8,869 nucleotides of DNA. Source: Halanaeroarchaeum sp051744605. GTDB taxonomy: Archaea; Halobacteriota; Halobacteria; Halobacteriales; Halobacteriaceae. Below the pieces are notes generated by a model. The model was not told the origin of the DNA. It did no database searches and saw only the letters and a program-made list of their open reading frames with translations. Position 1 is the stretch's first letter; each line of letters begins with the position of its first letter. Positions 1 through 4,684 of this stretch are shown here, piece after piece. The position numbers and the translations under genes were made by a program. The stretch covers positions 1 through 8,869 of the forward strand of contig JBNJDE010000092.1 in the NCBI GenBank assembly GCA_051744605.1. Reading direction: 5' to 3'.

Positions 1-96
1 TGGGCCGGCGCGAATTTGAATCGCCGTGGAGCAAAGCTCCACGAGCCTCCACTCGCTCCCGGAAGTCGCTCGTGGAGACGCGGTTACGGCCACCCG
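1..96 (-). repeat. Split copy of the tRNA-Pro 3' half (possible attachment-site remnant)
   Basis: Positions 1-24 are identical to 226-249, the acceptor 3' strand and T arm of the adjacent tRNA-Pro. Positions 79-96 are identical to 247-264, covering part of the T stem, the variable loop and the 3' side of the anticodon arm up to the first anticodon base. Together they rebuild a 39-nt copy running from anticodon base C34 to discriminator A73, in the same orientation as the real tRNA. A 54-bp insert splits it, and a cgc triplet is present on both sides of the insert. Similarity stops at the anticodon. Archaeal and bacterial tyrosine integrases often use exactly this portion of a tRNA as att site, so a relic att site is a reasonable inference. 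A decayed tRNA duplicate is the alternative; a 7-nt match (106-112 to 288-294) weakly favours that. Confidence 0.7.
25..78. other. 54-bp hairpin-rich insert splitting the tRNA copy
   Basis: This stretch interrupts the tRNA-derived repeat. Its left end forms a perfect hairpin: an 8-nt arm at 25-32, an AAA loop at 33-35 and the complementary arm at 36-43. The segment 68-78 matches the reverse complement of 36-46 at 10 of 11 positions, so the right-hand part can compete for the same arm and form an alternative fold. The triplet cgc occurs immediately before the insert (22-24) and immediately after it (79-81). That could be a 3-bp target duplication or plain microhomology in GC-rich DNA. No protein or known small RNA is recognised. 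Confidence 0.5.
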
Positions 97-225
97 TCGG
101 ACACGCCCACCGAGCGCGCAGCGCTCGGGCCGAGGAACCCCCGAAGGGGGTGACGACGGCTTTTGGTCCAGCTTTTACAAGCGAGGTCGCTCCGCGACCG
201 AGCGCAGTAAAAGGTGGGGGTTGAA
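97..225. repeat. Non-coding block with three strong inverted repeats
   Basis: There is no credible gene here. Three inverted repeats follow one another: 110-117 with 121-128 (8-bp perfect stem, 3-nt loop), 137-142 with 146-151 (6-bp C/G-rich stem, GAA loop), and the larger 172-213 structure. The last is followed by a G run at 215-220 and then directly by the end of the tRNA. From memory, similar strings (a CTTTTGGTCC-like box, then a hairpin bracketed by CTTTT and AAAAG, next to tRNA-like sequence) recur in haloarchaeal genomes. That recollection is unverified. The block could be the inside of a miniature mobile element, a tRNA trailer and terminator region, or a dispersed repeat. Confidence 0.5.
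172..213. other. Long two-stage hairpin next to the tRNA 3' end
   Basis: The outer stem pairs 172-178 (CTTTTAC) with 207-213 (GTAAAAG), 7 bp and perfect. The inner stem pairs 185-190 (GGTCGC) with 194-199 (GCGACC), 6 bp with a TCC loop. The structure lies 13 nt beyond the 3' end of the minus-strand tRNA, so in the tRNA precursor it could act as a termination or processing structure. Read on the minus strand the proximal arm begins CTTTTAC, a short T tract that would suit archaeal termination. It could equally be the core of a repeat element. Confidence 0.5.
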
Positions 226-298
226 TGGGCCGGCGCGAATTTGAATCGCGGTTACGGCCACCCGAAGGCCGAAGGATACCAAGCTACCCCACCGGCCC
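226..298 (-). tRNA. tRNA-Pro, anticodon CGG
   Basis: The 73-nt minus-strand sequence folds as a complete cloverleaf. The acceptor stem is GGGCCGG (298-292) with CCGGCCC (233-227), and the discriminator is A at 226. The D arm carries the GG pair at 280-279. The anticodon stem CGGCC/GGCCG (271-267 and 259-255) encloses a 7-nt loop TTCGGGT with anticodon CGG at 264-262, which reads proline codon CCG. The T stem CGCGA/TCGCG encloses the loop TTCAAAT (245-239). CCA is not encoded and there is no intron. The T loop has T54, T55 and C56, the expected substrate region for Pus10 and TrmY, both encoded nearby. The gene lies 49 nt downstream of trmY on the same strand. Its 3' half is duplicated at 1-96. 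Confidence 0.97.
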
Positions 299-322
299 GC
301 ACGGGGAAATAGGTCCGTGAGT

Positions 323-332
323 GCCTTTAACG
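323..332 (-). promoter_or_regulatory. Candidate TATA box of tRNA-Pro
   Basis: Read on the minus strand this is CGTTAAAGGC, the most AT-rich spot upstream of the tRNA, centred about 30 nt before its 5' end. It lies in the 49-nt gap after the trmY stop. The flanks form a small hairpin (331-335 with 340-344, extended by 323-326 with 345-348), so the same DNA may also end the trmY transcript. Read-through from trmY into the tRNA cannot be excluded. Confidence 0.45.
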
Positions 333-347
333 CTTCCGAAAGCGAGG

Positions 348-944
348 CTAATACCGGGCGAAGCCGGCGGTGTCGAGCCAGTTGTGGACTACCGTCACGG
401 CGTGGTCCGCGTGCAGGATCTCCGGGCCGAGTCGGACCCGATGATCGGTCCGCTCCTCGAGCAGCGCCGCCTCATCGTCGGTGAAATCGCGGTGGTCCGA
501 GAGCACGAACGCAGGGTCGGCGGGCGGTTCGATCGTCGCGATGGCGTCGCCGTCCTCGTGCAACTGGAGGATGGTCGCCTCGCGGGCCACCGTTTCCAGC
601 ACCGGCTCGAACCCGCGCTTCGAGATGTAGATGCCTGGCGTGCTCTCGGCCTCCTGATGGCCGATGGCCTCGCCTTTCGCCTCCAACGCGGACCGCAGCA
701 GGGCGGCGACGTTGCGCTCGTCGGGGTTCATGTACCGGAGTTCGCTGGCCTCGATGCGGACGGTGAGGCTGTCGTCGAGGACGAGAGACACCCGGACGTC
801 CTCGCGAATGTCGTGGGAGAGGAAGACGGCGGCGGAGACGGCTCTACAGAGGACGTCGAGACGACCCGCGCCCCCGGCGAGGTCGTCGAGGGCGAAATCG
901 GAGTCCGTCGGGGCGTCGTGCCCGAGGACGATGAACTGGCGCAT
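348..944 (-). CDS. trmY: tRNA (pseudouridine(54)-N1)-methyltransferase TrmY
   Basis: This 198-aa protein is recognised as TrmY (former DUF358, SPOUT superfamily). It uses S-adenosylmethionine to methylate N1 of pseudouridine 54 in the T loop of archaeal tRNAs; the product m1Psi54 replaces the bacterial T54. Family signatures are the N-terminal MRQFIVLGHDAPT, GAGRLDVLCR (25-34), LSHDIREDV (42-50), GHQEAESTPG (95-104), and the C-terminal knot segments FVLSDHRDFT (146-155) and LGPEILHADHAVTV (172-185). The start at 944 was chosen because family members begin MRQF and because an AT-rich box lies about 27 nt upstream; the open frame extends 14 codons further, into non-conserved sequence. The gene starts 38 nt after the stop of the membrane protein gene, and tRNA-Pro follows it on the same strand. 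Its functional partner pus10 is about 1.1 kb away on the other strand. Confidence 0.94.
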   Translation of the reverse strand: MRQFIVLGHDAPTDSDFALDDLAGGAGRLDVLCRAVSAAVFLSHDIREDVRVSLVLDDSLTVRIEASELRYMNPDERNVAALLRSALEAKGEAIGHQEAESTPGIYISKRGFEPVLETVAREATILQLHEDGDAIATIEPPADPAFVLSDHRDFTDDEAALLEERTDHRVRLGPEILHADHAVTVVHNWLDTAGFARY

Positions 945-965
945 ACGGGAGCGAGGCGGGCCAGC

Positions 966-973
966 GGAAAAGG
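966..973 (-). promoter_or_regulatory. Candidate TATA box of trmY
   Basis: The minus strand reads CCTTTTCC, centred about 26 nt before the trmY ATG, and lies just past the stop codon of the upstream membrane protein gene (983). It stands out in GC-rich DNA and fits a leaderless trmY transcript. trmY could therefore be transcribed on its own, even though it also sits where an operon partner would. Confidence 0.4.
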
Positions 974-982
974 TCGACCGGT

Positions 983-1993
983 TCACTCGCGGATGGCCGC
1001 GCGCTGGTCGGGGACGAGGTCGAGGTCGGGGTCGACGTCACCGAGGACCAGCAGGGCCCAGTAGCGGAGGTAGGTCTGGACGGGGACCTGGACGAAGGCG
1101 ACCACGGCGAGCATGAGGAGAGCGAAGGGGATACCGAGGACCGCGAACACCACCACGTTCAGTGCGGGGATGCCGACGGCCACCGCGCCGAAAAAGAGGA
1201 GCGCGAAAGGGATGGCGACGACGATGGCGAGGACGGCCATCGCGATACCGACGGCGATGCCGACGGCGATCATCACGAACAGGCCGACGAGCACGAAGAC
1301 GCCGAACTGCAGCCAGTTCCCGCGCATGACGCCCCAGAGGCGCCGCCAGCCGGAGACGACGCCGCGGTCTTCGAGGACCATGATCGGTGCCACGAACGCG
1401 GTAGTGAACACGTAGACGATGCTCCCGAGGACCGAACCGAGGATGAAGACCGGTATCAGCAGGGCGAAGAGGACGAGATAGCTCGGGTCGAAACCGAGCA
1501 GGGCGGGACCGACGGCCAACAGCGCCACCGACCCGACCACGAGGACGCCGAGCAACCCGAAGATCAGACGGAACGCGAAGAGACGGGTGCCGGCACCGGT
1601 GTACCGCGAGGAGTACTCGCGGATGCGGACCTCGTCGCTGCGTATCGATTCGAGGAAGGTGAACTCGAATATCGAGGCGATCCACGCCAGGAGTGCGCCC
1701 AGGAAGACGAACACGAGGACGACGGCGACGATGGCCAGGAGATTGGTCTCGAGGAACCGTGCCAGGTCGGCTCCCGTGCCACCCATCCACCGGTCGACGG
1801 GGACGGTCCCACCGTCGGGGGTGTACTGGGCGGTGTTGCCCGGTGCACCGCCACCACCGCCGCCACCGCCGGTTCCCGCGACGAACAGCGAGAGGAGGGC
1901 GAGACGAGCCCAGCGCCCGAACTCGAACGGCCAGAGGAACGACCGGGTGGCTTCGAATGCGTCCGTGAGATCGTCGACTGCGTGGAGGGCCAT
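983..1993 (-). CDS. Haloarchaeal multi-pass membrane protein with glycine run (DUF7544-like)
   Basis: This 336-aa protein resembles a conserved haloarchaeal membrane family (recalled as DUF7544). Its function is unknown. The start MALHAVDDLTDAFEATRSFLWPFEFGRWARL matches how such proteins begin: a short acidic cytoplasmic helix, then W-P-F-x-x-G-R-W at the membrane edge. An unbroken run of eight glycines (42-49) follows the first hydrophobic stretch. Hydrophobic segments lie near 84-107, 137-165, 170-204, 228-272 and 276-300, so about six to eight passes, with a short acidic C-terminal tail. The start at 1993 was preferred over ATG at 2020 because a TATA-like box is centred about 27 nt upstream of it. 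The gene is divergent from pus10 and precedes trmY by 38 nt. A role in membrane or transport processes would be a guess. Confidence 0.78.
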   Translation of the reverse strand: MALHAVDDLTDAFEATRSFLWPFEFGRWARLALLSLFVAGTGGGGGGGGAPGNTAQYTPDGGTVPVDRWMGGTGADLARFLETNLLAIVAVVLVFVFLGALLAWIASIFEFTFLESIRSDEVRIREYSSRYTGAGTRLFAFRLIFGLLGVLVVGSVALLAVGPALLGFDPSYLVLFALLIPVFILGSVLGSIVYVFTTAFVAPIMVLEDRGVVSGWRRLWGVMRGNWLQFGVFVLVGLFVMIAVGIAVGIAMAVLAIVVAIPFALLFFGAVAVGIPALNVVVFAVLGIPFALLMLAVVAFVQVPVQTYLRYWALLVLGDVDPDLDLVPDQRAAIRE

Positions 1994-2014
1994 ATCGGAT
2001 ACGTGTCGCCCATC

Positions 2015-2025
2015 CCACATAGTGG
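2015..2025 (-). promoter_or_regulatory. Candidate TATA element and palindrome upstream of the membrane protein gene
   Basis: The stretch CCAC-ATA-GTGG is a perfect 4-bp palindrome with a 3-nt centre. Read on the minus strand it contains ACTATGT, centred about 27 nt before the ATG at 1993. It lies in the 91-bp divergent region shared with pus10, so it may serve as TATA box, operator, or both. Confidence 0.35.
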
Positions 2026-2048
2026 TACTGTGCCAACTGGGCGCAATC

Positions 2049-2058
2049 GAAGGATACG
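2049..2058 (+). promoter_or_regulatory. Weak candidate TATA box of pus10
   Basis: The stretch GAAGGATACG is centred about 31 nt before the pus10 ATG at 2085. It is only a weak match to a haloarchaeal TATA element, but it is the most AT-rich spot in the right place. No Shine-Dalgarno sequence precedes the ATG, which fits a leaderless or very short leader. Confidence 0.3.
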
Positions 2059-2084
2059 TGGCCGTCGGCCGGATAGAGAGCGCC

Positions 2085-3365
2085 ATGAGCCTGCTGGACG
2101 ACGCGCGAGCGGTCCTCGCCGAGGGACCGGTCTGCGACGCCTGCCTTGGACGGCCCTTCGCGGACCGGAGTTTCGGCCTGACGAATGCCGAACGGGGTCG
2201 GGCACTCCGCGTCACGGTCGCGATGGCCGACGACGAGCCCTACGAGACCCCCGAAGAGCGATGCTGGGTCTGTGAGGGATTGTGCGAGACGTTCGACGAC
2301 TGGGCCGACCGCGTGGTCGACGCCATCGGCGACGTCGAGTTCGAGACCTACCAGGTCGGCACGCGACCGCCGCCGCTCGTCGAGGAGAACGAGGCGATGC
2401 TCCGCGACCTGGCGGGACTGCCGGACGACGCCGGCGAACCGTTCAAATCCGAGTTCAACCGCGAGGTGGGAAAACGCGTCGGGCAGGAGACGGGTGCCGA
2501 GGTGGATTTCAACCGGCCGGACGTCCAGGCCACCATCGACGTCGAGGCCGACGCCGTCGAGGTACACGTCAACTCGGCGTTCGTCTACGGCCGCTATCGC
2601 AAGCTCGAACGCGGAATCCCCCAGACCGAGTGGCCCTGCCGGGAGTGTGGCGGCAGCGGCGAGCGGGCCGGGGAGCCCTGTCTGTACTGCGAGGGGACGG
2701 GATACCAGTACCCCGAAAGCGTCGAGCAGTTGACCACGCCACCCGTGGTCGAGGCGATGGACGGCGAGTCCGCGAAATTCCACGGCGCTGGCAGGGAGGA
2801 CATCGACGCCCGGATGCTCGGAACGGGTCGCCCCTTCGTCATCGAGGTCGCAACGCCTCGCAAGCGGTCCCCGGACGTGACCGCCCTGGAAGAAGCCATC
2901 AACGACTTCGCCGAGGGAAGCGTCGAAGTCGAGGGCATCCGTCTTACGACCTACGAGATGGTCGAACGGGTGAAGGAACTCGACGCGTCGAAGACCTACC
3001 GGGCCGAGGTCGAGTTCGGGACGGCAGTGGATCCCGACGCCCTCGACGAGGCGATGGCGGCACTCGAGGGGGAGACGATCGAACAGTCGACGCCCGAGCG
3101 AGTAGACCACCGGCGGGCGAGCAGGGTCCGAGAGCGCCAGGTCTACGAGGCCGCTGCCACGATGTCGGACGACACCCACGCGACCGTCGAGGTCCACGGC
3201 GAGGGCGGTCTCTACATCAAGGAGTTGATCAGCAGCGACAACGGTCGGACGGAACCGAGTCTGGCCGGCCTCCTCGGCGTCGACGCGATGGTTACCCACC
3301 TCGACGTGCTGGCCGTCGAAGGCGAGTCGGAACCGTTCGAGGACGACGACTTCTTCGGGGACTGA
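2085..3365 (+). CDS. pus10: tRNA pseudouridine synthase Pus10
   Basis: This 426-aa protein is archaeal Pus10, which converts U54 and U55 of the tRNA T loop to pseudouridine (U55 is the job of TruB in bacteria). The N-terminal zinc module has Cys17/Cys20 and Cys60/Cys63, followed by a THUMP-type region through about residue 180 ending in FVYGRYRKLERGIPQTEWP. A second Cys4 cluster (C185, C188, C199, C202) has two CxxCxGxG motifs like those of DnaJ zinc fingers. The catalytic domain starts near 205. KFHGAGREDIDARMLGTGRP (231-250) contains the expected catalytic Asp241, and GLYIKELISSDNGRTEPSL (375-393) is the C-terminal active-site motif. The ATG at 2085 begins the conserved N terminus; the longer open frame upstream runs antisense to the membrane protein gene. 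rnhB follows after 80 nt. TrmY, encoded nearby, acts on Pus10's product. Confidence 0.96.
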   Translation: MSLLDDARAVLAEGPVCDACLGRPFADRSFGLTNAERGRALRVTVAMADDEPYETPEERCWVCEGLCETFDDWADRVVDAIGDVEFETYQVGTRPPPLVEENEAMLRDLAGLPDDAGEPFKSEFNREVGKRVGQETGAEVDFNRPDVQATIDVEADAVEVHVNSAFVYGRYRKLERGIPQTEWPCRECGGSGERAGEPCLYCEGTGYQYPESVEQLTTPPVVEAMDGESAKFHGAGREDIDARMLGTGRPFVIEVATPRKRSPDVTALEEAINDFAEGSVEVEGIRLTTYEMVERVKELDASKTYRAEVEFGTAVDPDALDEAMAALEGETIEQSTPERVDHRRASRVRERQVYEAAATMSDDTHATVEVHGEGGLYIKELISSDNGRTEPSLAGLLGVDAMVTHLDVLAVEGESEPFEDDDFFGD

Positions 3366-3407
3366 GCGTCCCGCCGGCGGGGCGACTCGGCCCCATCGGG
3401 AGTCGGG

Positions 3408-3421
3408 ACGAAACGACTAAC
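3408..3421 (+). promoter_or_regulatory. Candidate BRE and TATA box of rnhB
   Basis: The plus strand has ACGAAACGACTAAC. The purine-rich ACGAAAC resembles a TFB recognition element, and GACTAAC is a TATA-like element centred about 29 nt before the rnhB ATG at 3446. It lies in the 80-bp gap after pus10, suggesting that rnhB has its own leaderless transcript rather than depending only on read-through. Confidence 0.45.
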
Positions 3422-3445
3422 CTGCCAGCGGTCGAGTCCCGAGAC

Positions 3446-4087
3446 ATGCGATTCGGGGTCGACGAAGCCGGGAAGGGGCCCGTTCTGGGATCGATGTTCG
3501 CAGCCGCGGTGCTCGCCGACCCCGATGCCGTCCCCGACGGCGTCGCCGACTCGAAACGGCTCAGTCCCGCTCGCCGCGAGGCTCTGGCCGCGACGCTCCG
3601 CGAGGACCCGAACGTACACGTCGGCGTCGCGGAGATCACCACCACCGTCATCGACGACCCACAGACCGACATGAACACGTTGACCGTTCGCGCGCAGGCC
3701 GAGGCGCTCTCCCAGGTCGCCAGGGACGGCGTCCACGGCCTCCTCGACGCCGGCGATACCGACGAAGCGCGGTTCGCCCACCGGGTCCGCGAGCGGGTCG
3801 ACGCGGACCTCGACGTCACCGCGGAACACGGTGCCGACGACAGCGACGACCTCGTCGCTGCTGCGAGTATCATCGCGAAGGTCGAACGCGACGCCCACGT
3901 CGAATCGCTGGCGGCGGGGTACGAGGCCGACCTGGGCAGCGGGTACCCGAGCGACGAGACGACCATCTCGTTTCTCACCGAGTACCTGGCGACGGAGGGA
4001 CAACTCCCCGACTGTGCGAGAACCTCGTGGTCGACCTGCCAGCGTCTCGTCTCGGACGCCGAGCAGGCCGGCCTCGACCAGTTCTAG
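3446..4087 (+). CDS. rnhB: Ribonuclease HII
   Basis: This 213-aa protein is an archaeal type 2 RNase H, which cuts the RNA strand of RNA-DNA hybrids and removes single ribonucleotides misincorporated into DNA. The metal-binding carboxylates are visible: Asp6 and Glu7 in MRFGVDEAGKGPV, Asp101 in LLDAGDTDE, and Asp131 in EHGADDSDDLVAAASIIAKVERD. DSKRLS (35-40) and GSGYPSDETT are further family motifs. Length is normal for the archaeal enzyme (about 200-230 aa). The start at 3446 puts the catalytic DEAG motif at the very N terminus, as the family requires; the much longer open frame upstream is a shadow of pus10. The gene converges on the alkyltransferase gene, and their stop codons overlap within a shared CTAG (4084-4087). 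Confidence 0.96.
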   Translation: MRFGVDEAGKGPVLGSMFAAAVLADPDAVPDGVADSKRLSPARREALAATLREDPNVHVGVAEITTTVIDDPQTDMNTLTVRAQAEALSQVARDGVHGLLDAGDTDEARFAHRVRERVDADLDVTAEHGADDSDDLVAAASIIAKVERDAHVESLAAGYEADLGSGYPSDETTISFLTEYLATEGQLPDCARTSWSTCQRLVSDAEQAGLDQF

Positions 4088-4473
4088 TCGAGGACGCCCT
4101 CGTGGGCGAGCAGTCGCTCCTTGAGCGAGACGCCGCCGGGCGCCGAGTACCCGCCGAGTGAATCCGCGGCGACGACCCGGTGACAGGGGACGATGAGCGG
4201 CACGGGATTCCGGCCGGCACCCTGCCCCACGGCGACCGGTGCCGTGTCGAGCGTTTCGGCCAGATCCCCGTAGGTCCTGGTCTCGCCGTACGGGATTTCG
4301 GCCATCGCACGCATGACCCGCCCGGCAAACGAGTCGGGGGAGGTGACCGAGAGGTCGAACGTCTGCCGGTCGCCCGCGGCGTACTCGTCGAGCTGACGGA
4401 CCATGGCCGCCCGGTCGGCGGCGACCAGGCCCTCGTCGATGGTCACGGCACCGCCGAGCAGGGTGTACTCCAT
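4084..4473 (-). CDS. ogt: Methylated-DNA-[protein]-cysteine S-methyltransferase (O6-alkylguanine repair)
   Basis: This 129-aa protein transfers the alkyl group from O6-alkylguanine (or O4-alkylthymine) in DNA to its own cysteine in a one-time suicide reaction. The active site IVPCHRVV has Cys97 as acceptor and His98 as relay partner. IPYGETRTYGDLA (60-72) is the DNA-binding helix region, with Tyr69 likely rotating the phosphate, and Asn89 in GRNPVP is the active-site hinge. The C-terminal SLGGYSAPGGVSLKERLLAHEG also matches the family. The N-terminal domain is very short, about 45 residues, so this is a compact version. At the position of the arginine finger of human MGMT (Arg128), this protein appears to have Val80 (TAPVAVGQGAG). 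Since Cys97 is intact it is not an alkyltransferase-like (ATL) protein. Confidence 0.94.
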   Translation of the reverse strand: MEYTLLGGAVTIDEGLVAADRAAMVRQLDEYAAGDRQTFDLSVTSPDSFAGRVMRAMAEIPYGETRTYGDLAETLDTAPVAVGQGAGRNPVPLIVPCHRVVAADSLGGYSAPGGVSLKERLLAHEGVLD

Positions 4474-4684
4474 GTGGCGAGGAGTGCTCGCACGGGCAAA
4501 ACGGTTCGGCTATCGTGGCGAACAGGCGACACGAGGGCGGCAACCGGAGCGCTCGGCCATCTACCGAGCGCGAATCAACGAACACCGGGCGGTGTGTCGC
4601 ACTCCCGCGTGGCCGACCCGGCGGTGACGATCAGCGCATACCGACCGGTGGCCCGGTTTCGGTACAAGAAGGTTGGGTGGCCGT
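4474..4684. other. Intergenic region with two inverted repeats
   Basis: This 211-bp stretch between the alkyltransferase start and the secD stop holds no credible gene. It has two hairpins. The arms 4549-4556 (GCGCTCGG) and 4564-4571 (CCGAGCGC) pair perfectly over 8 bp around a 7-nt loop. The arms 4639-4648 and 4653-4664 pair over 10 bp (TACCGA/TCGGTA plus CCGG/CCGG) with a 2-nt bulge and a 4-nt loop. The second lies about 20 nt beyond the secD stop in the direction of secD transcription and is preceded on that strand by the short pyrimidine tract CCTTCTTG, so it may help end the secFD transcript. The first hairpin has the same 8-nt arms as the one at 110-128, which may be chance in GC-rich DNA. 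Confidence 0.45.
4497..4503 (-). promoter_or_regulatory. Weak candidate TATA element of the alkyltransferase gene
   Basis: On the minus strand CGTTTTG is the only AT-rich stretch at the right distance, centred about 27 nt before the ATG at 4473. No Shine-Dalgarno sequence precedes that ATG. Confidence 0.3.

Noticed and set aside
26..244. 72-codon open frame on the plus strand across the repeat block
   Set aside because: It runs through the tRNA copy, the hairpins and into the tRNA gene itself. Its product is low in complexity and resembles no protein; it is an accident of stop-poor GC-rich DNA.
1..298. Reading the split copy at 1-96 as an intron-containing functional tRNA
   Set aside because: The copy has no 5' half with the D arm, and the insert lies in the T stem without a recognisable bulge-helix-bulge splice motif.
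1038..3299. 753-codon open frame on the minus strand
   Set aside because: It lies antisense to pus10 and in another frame of the membrane protein gene. Its product is arginine- and proline-rich without recognisable motifs, unlike the acidic haloarchaeal proteins.
1587..3365. Longer 592-codon version of Pus10
   Set aside because: The extra codons are antisense to the membrane protein gene and not conserved in composition. The family N terminus starts at the ATG at 2085.
3401..3446. Possible operator (TCGGGAC and GTCCCGA) before rnhB
   Set aside because: The arms are only 7 bp, far apart and GC-rich, so they are likely to occur by chance.
2282..4087. 601-codon frame that would fuse a long N-terminal extension to RNase HII
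   Set aside because: The first 388 codons overlap pus10 in a different frame and have no family resemblance. The conserved RNase HII N terminus begins at 3446.
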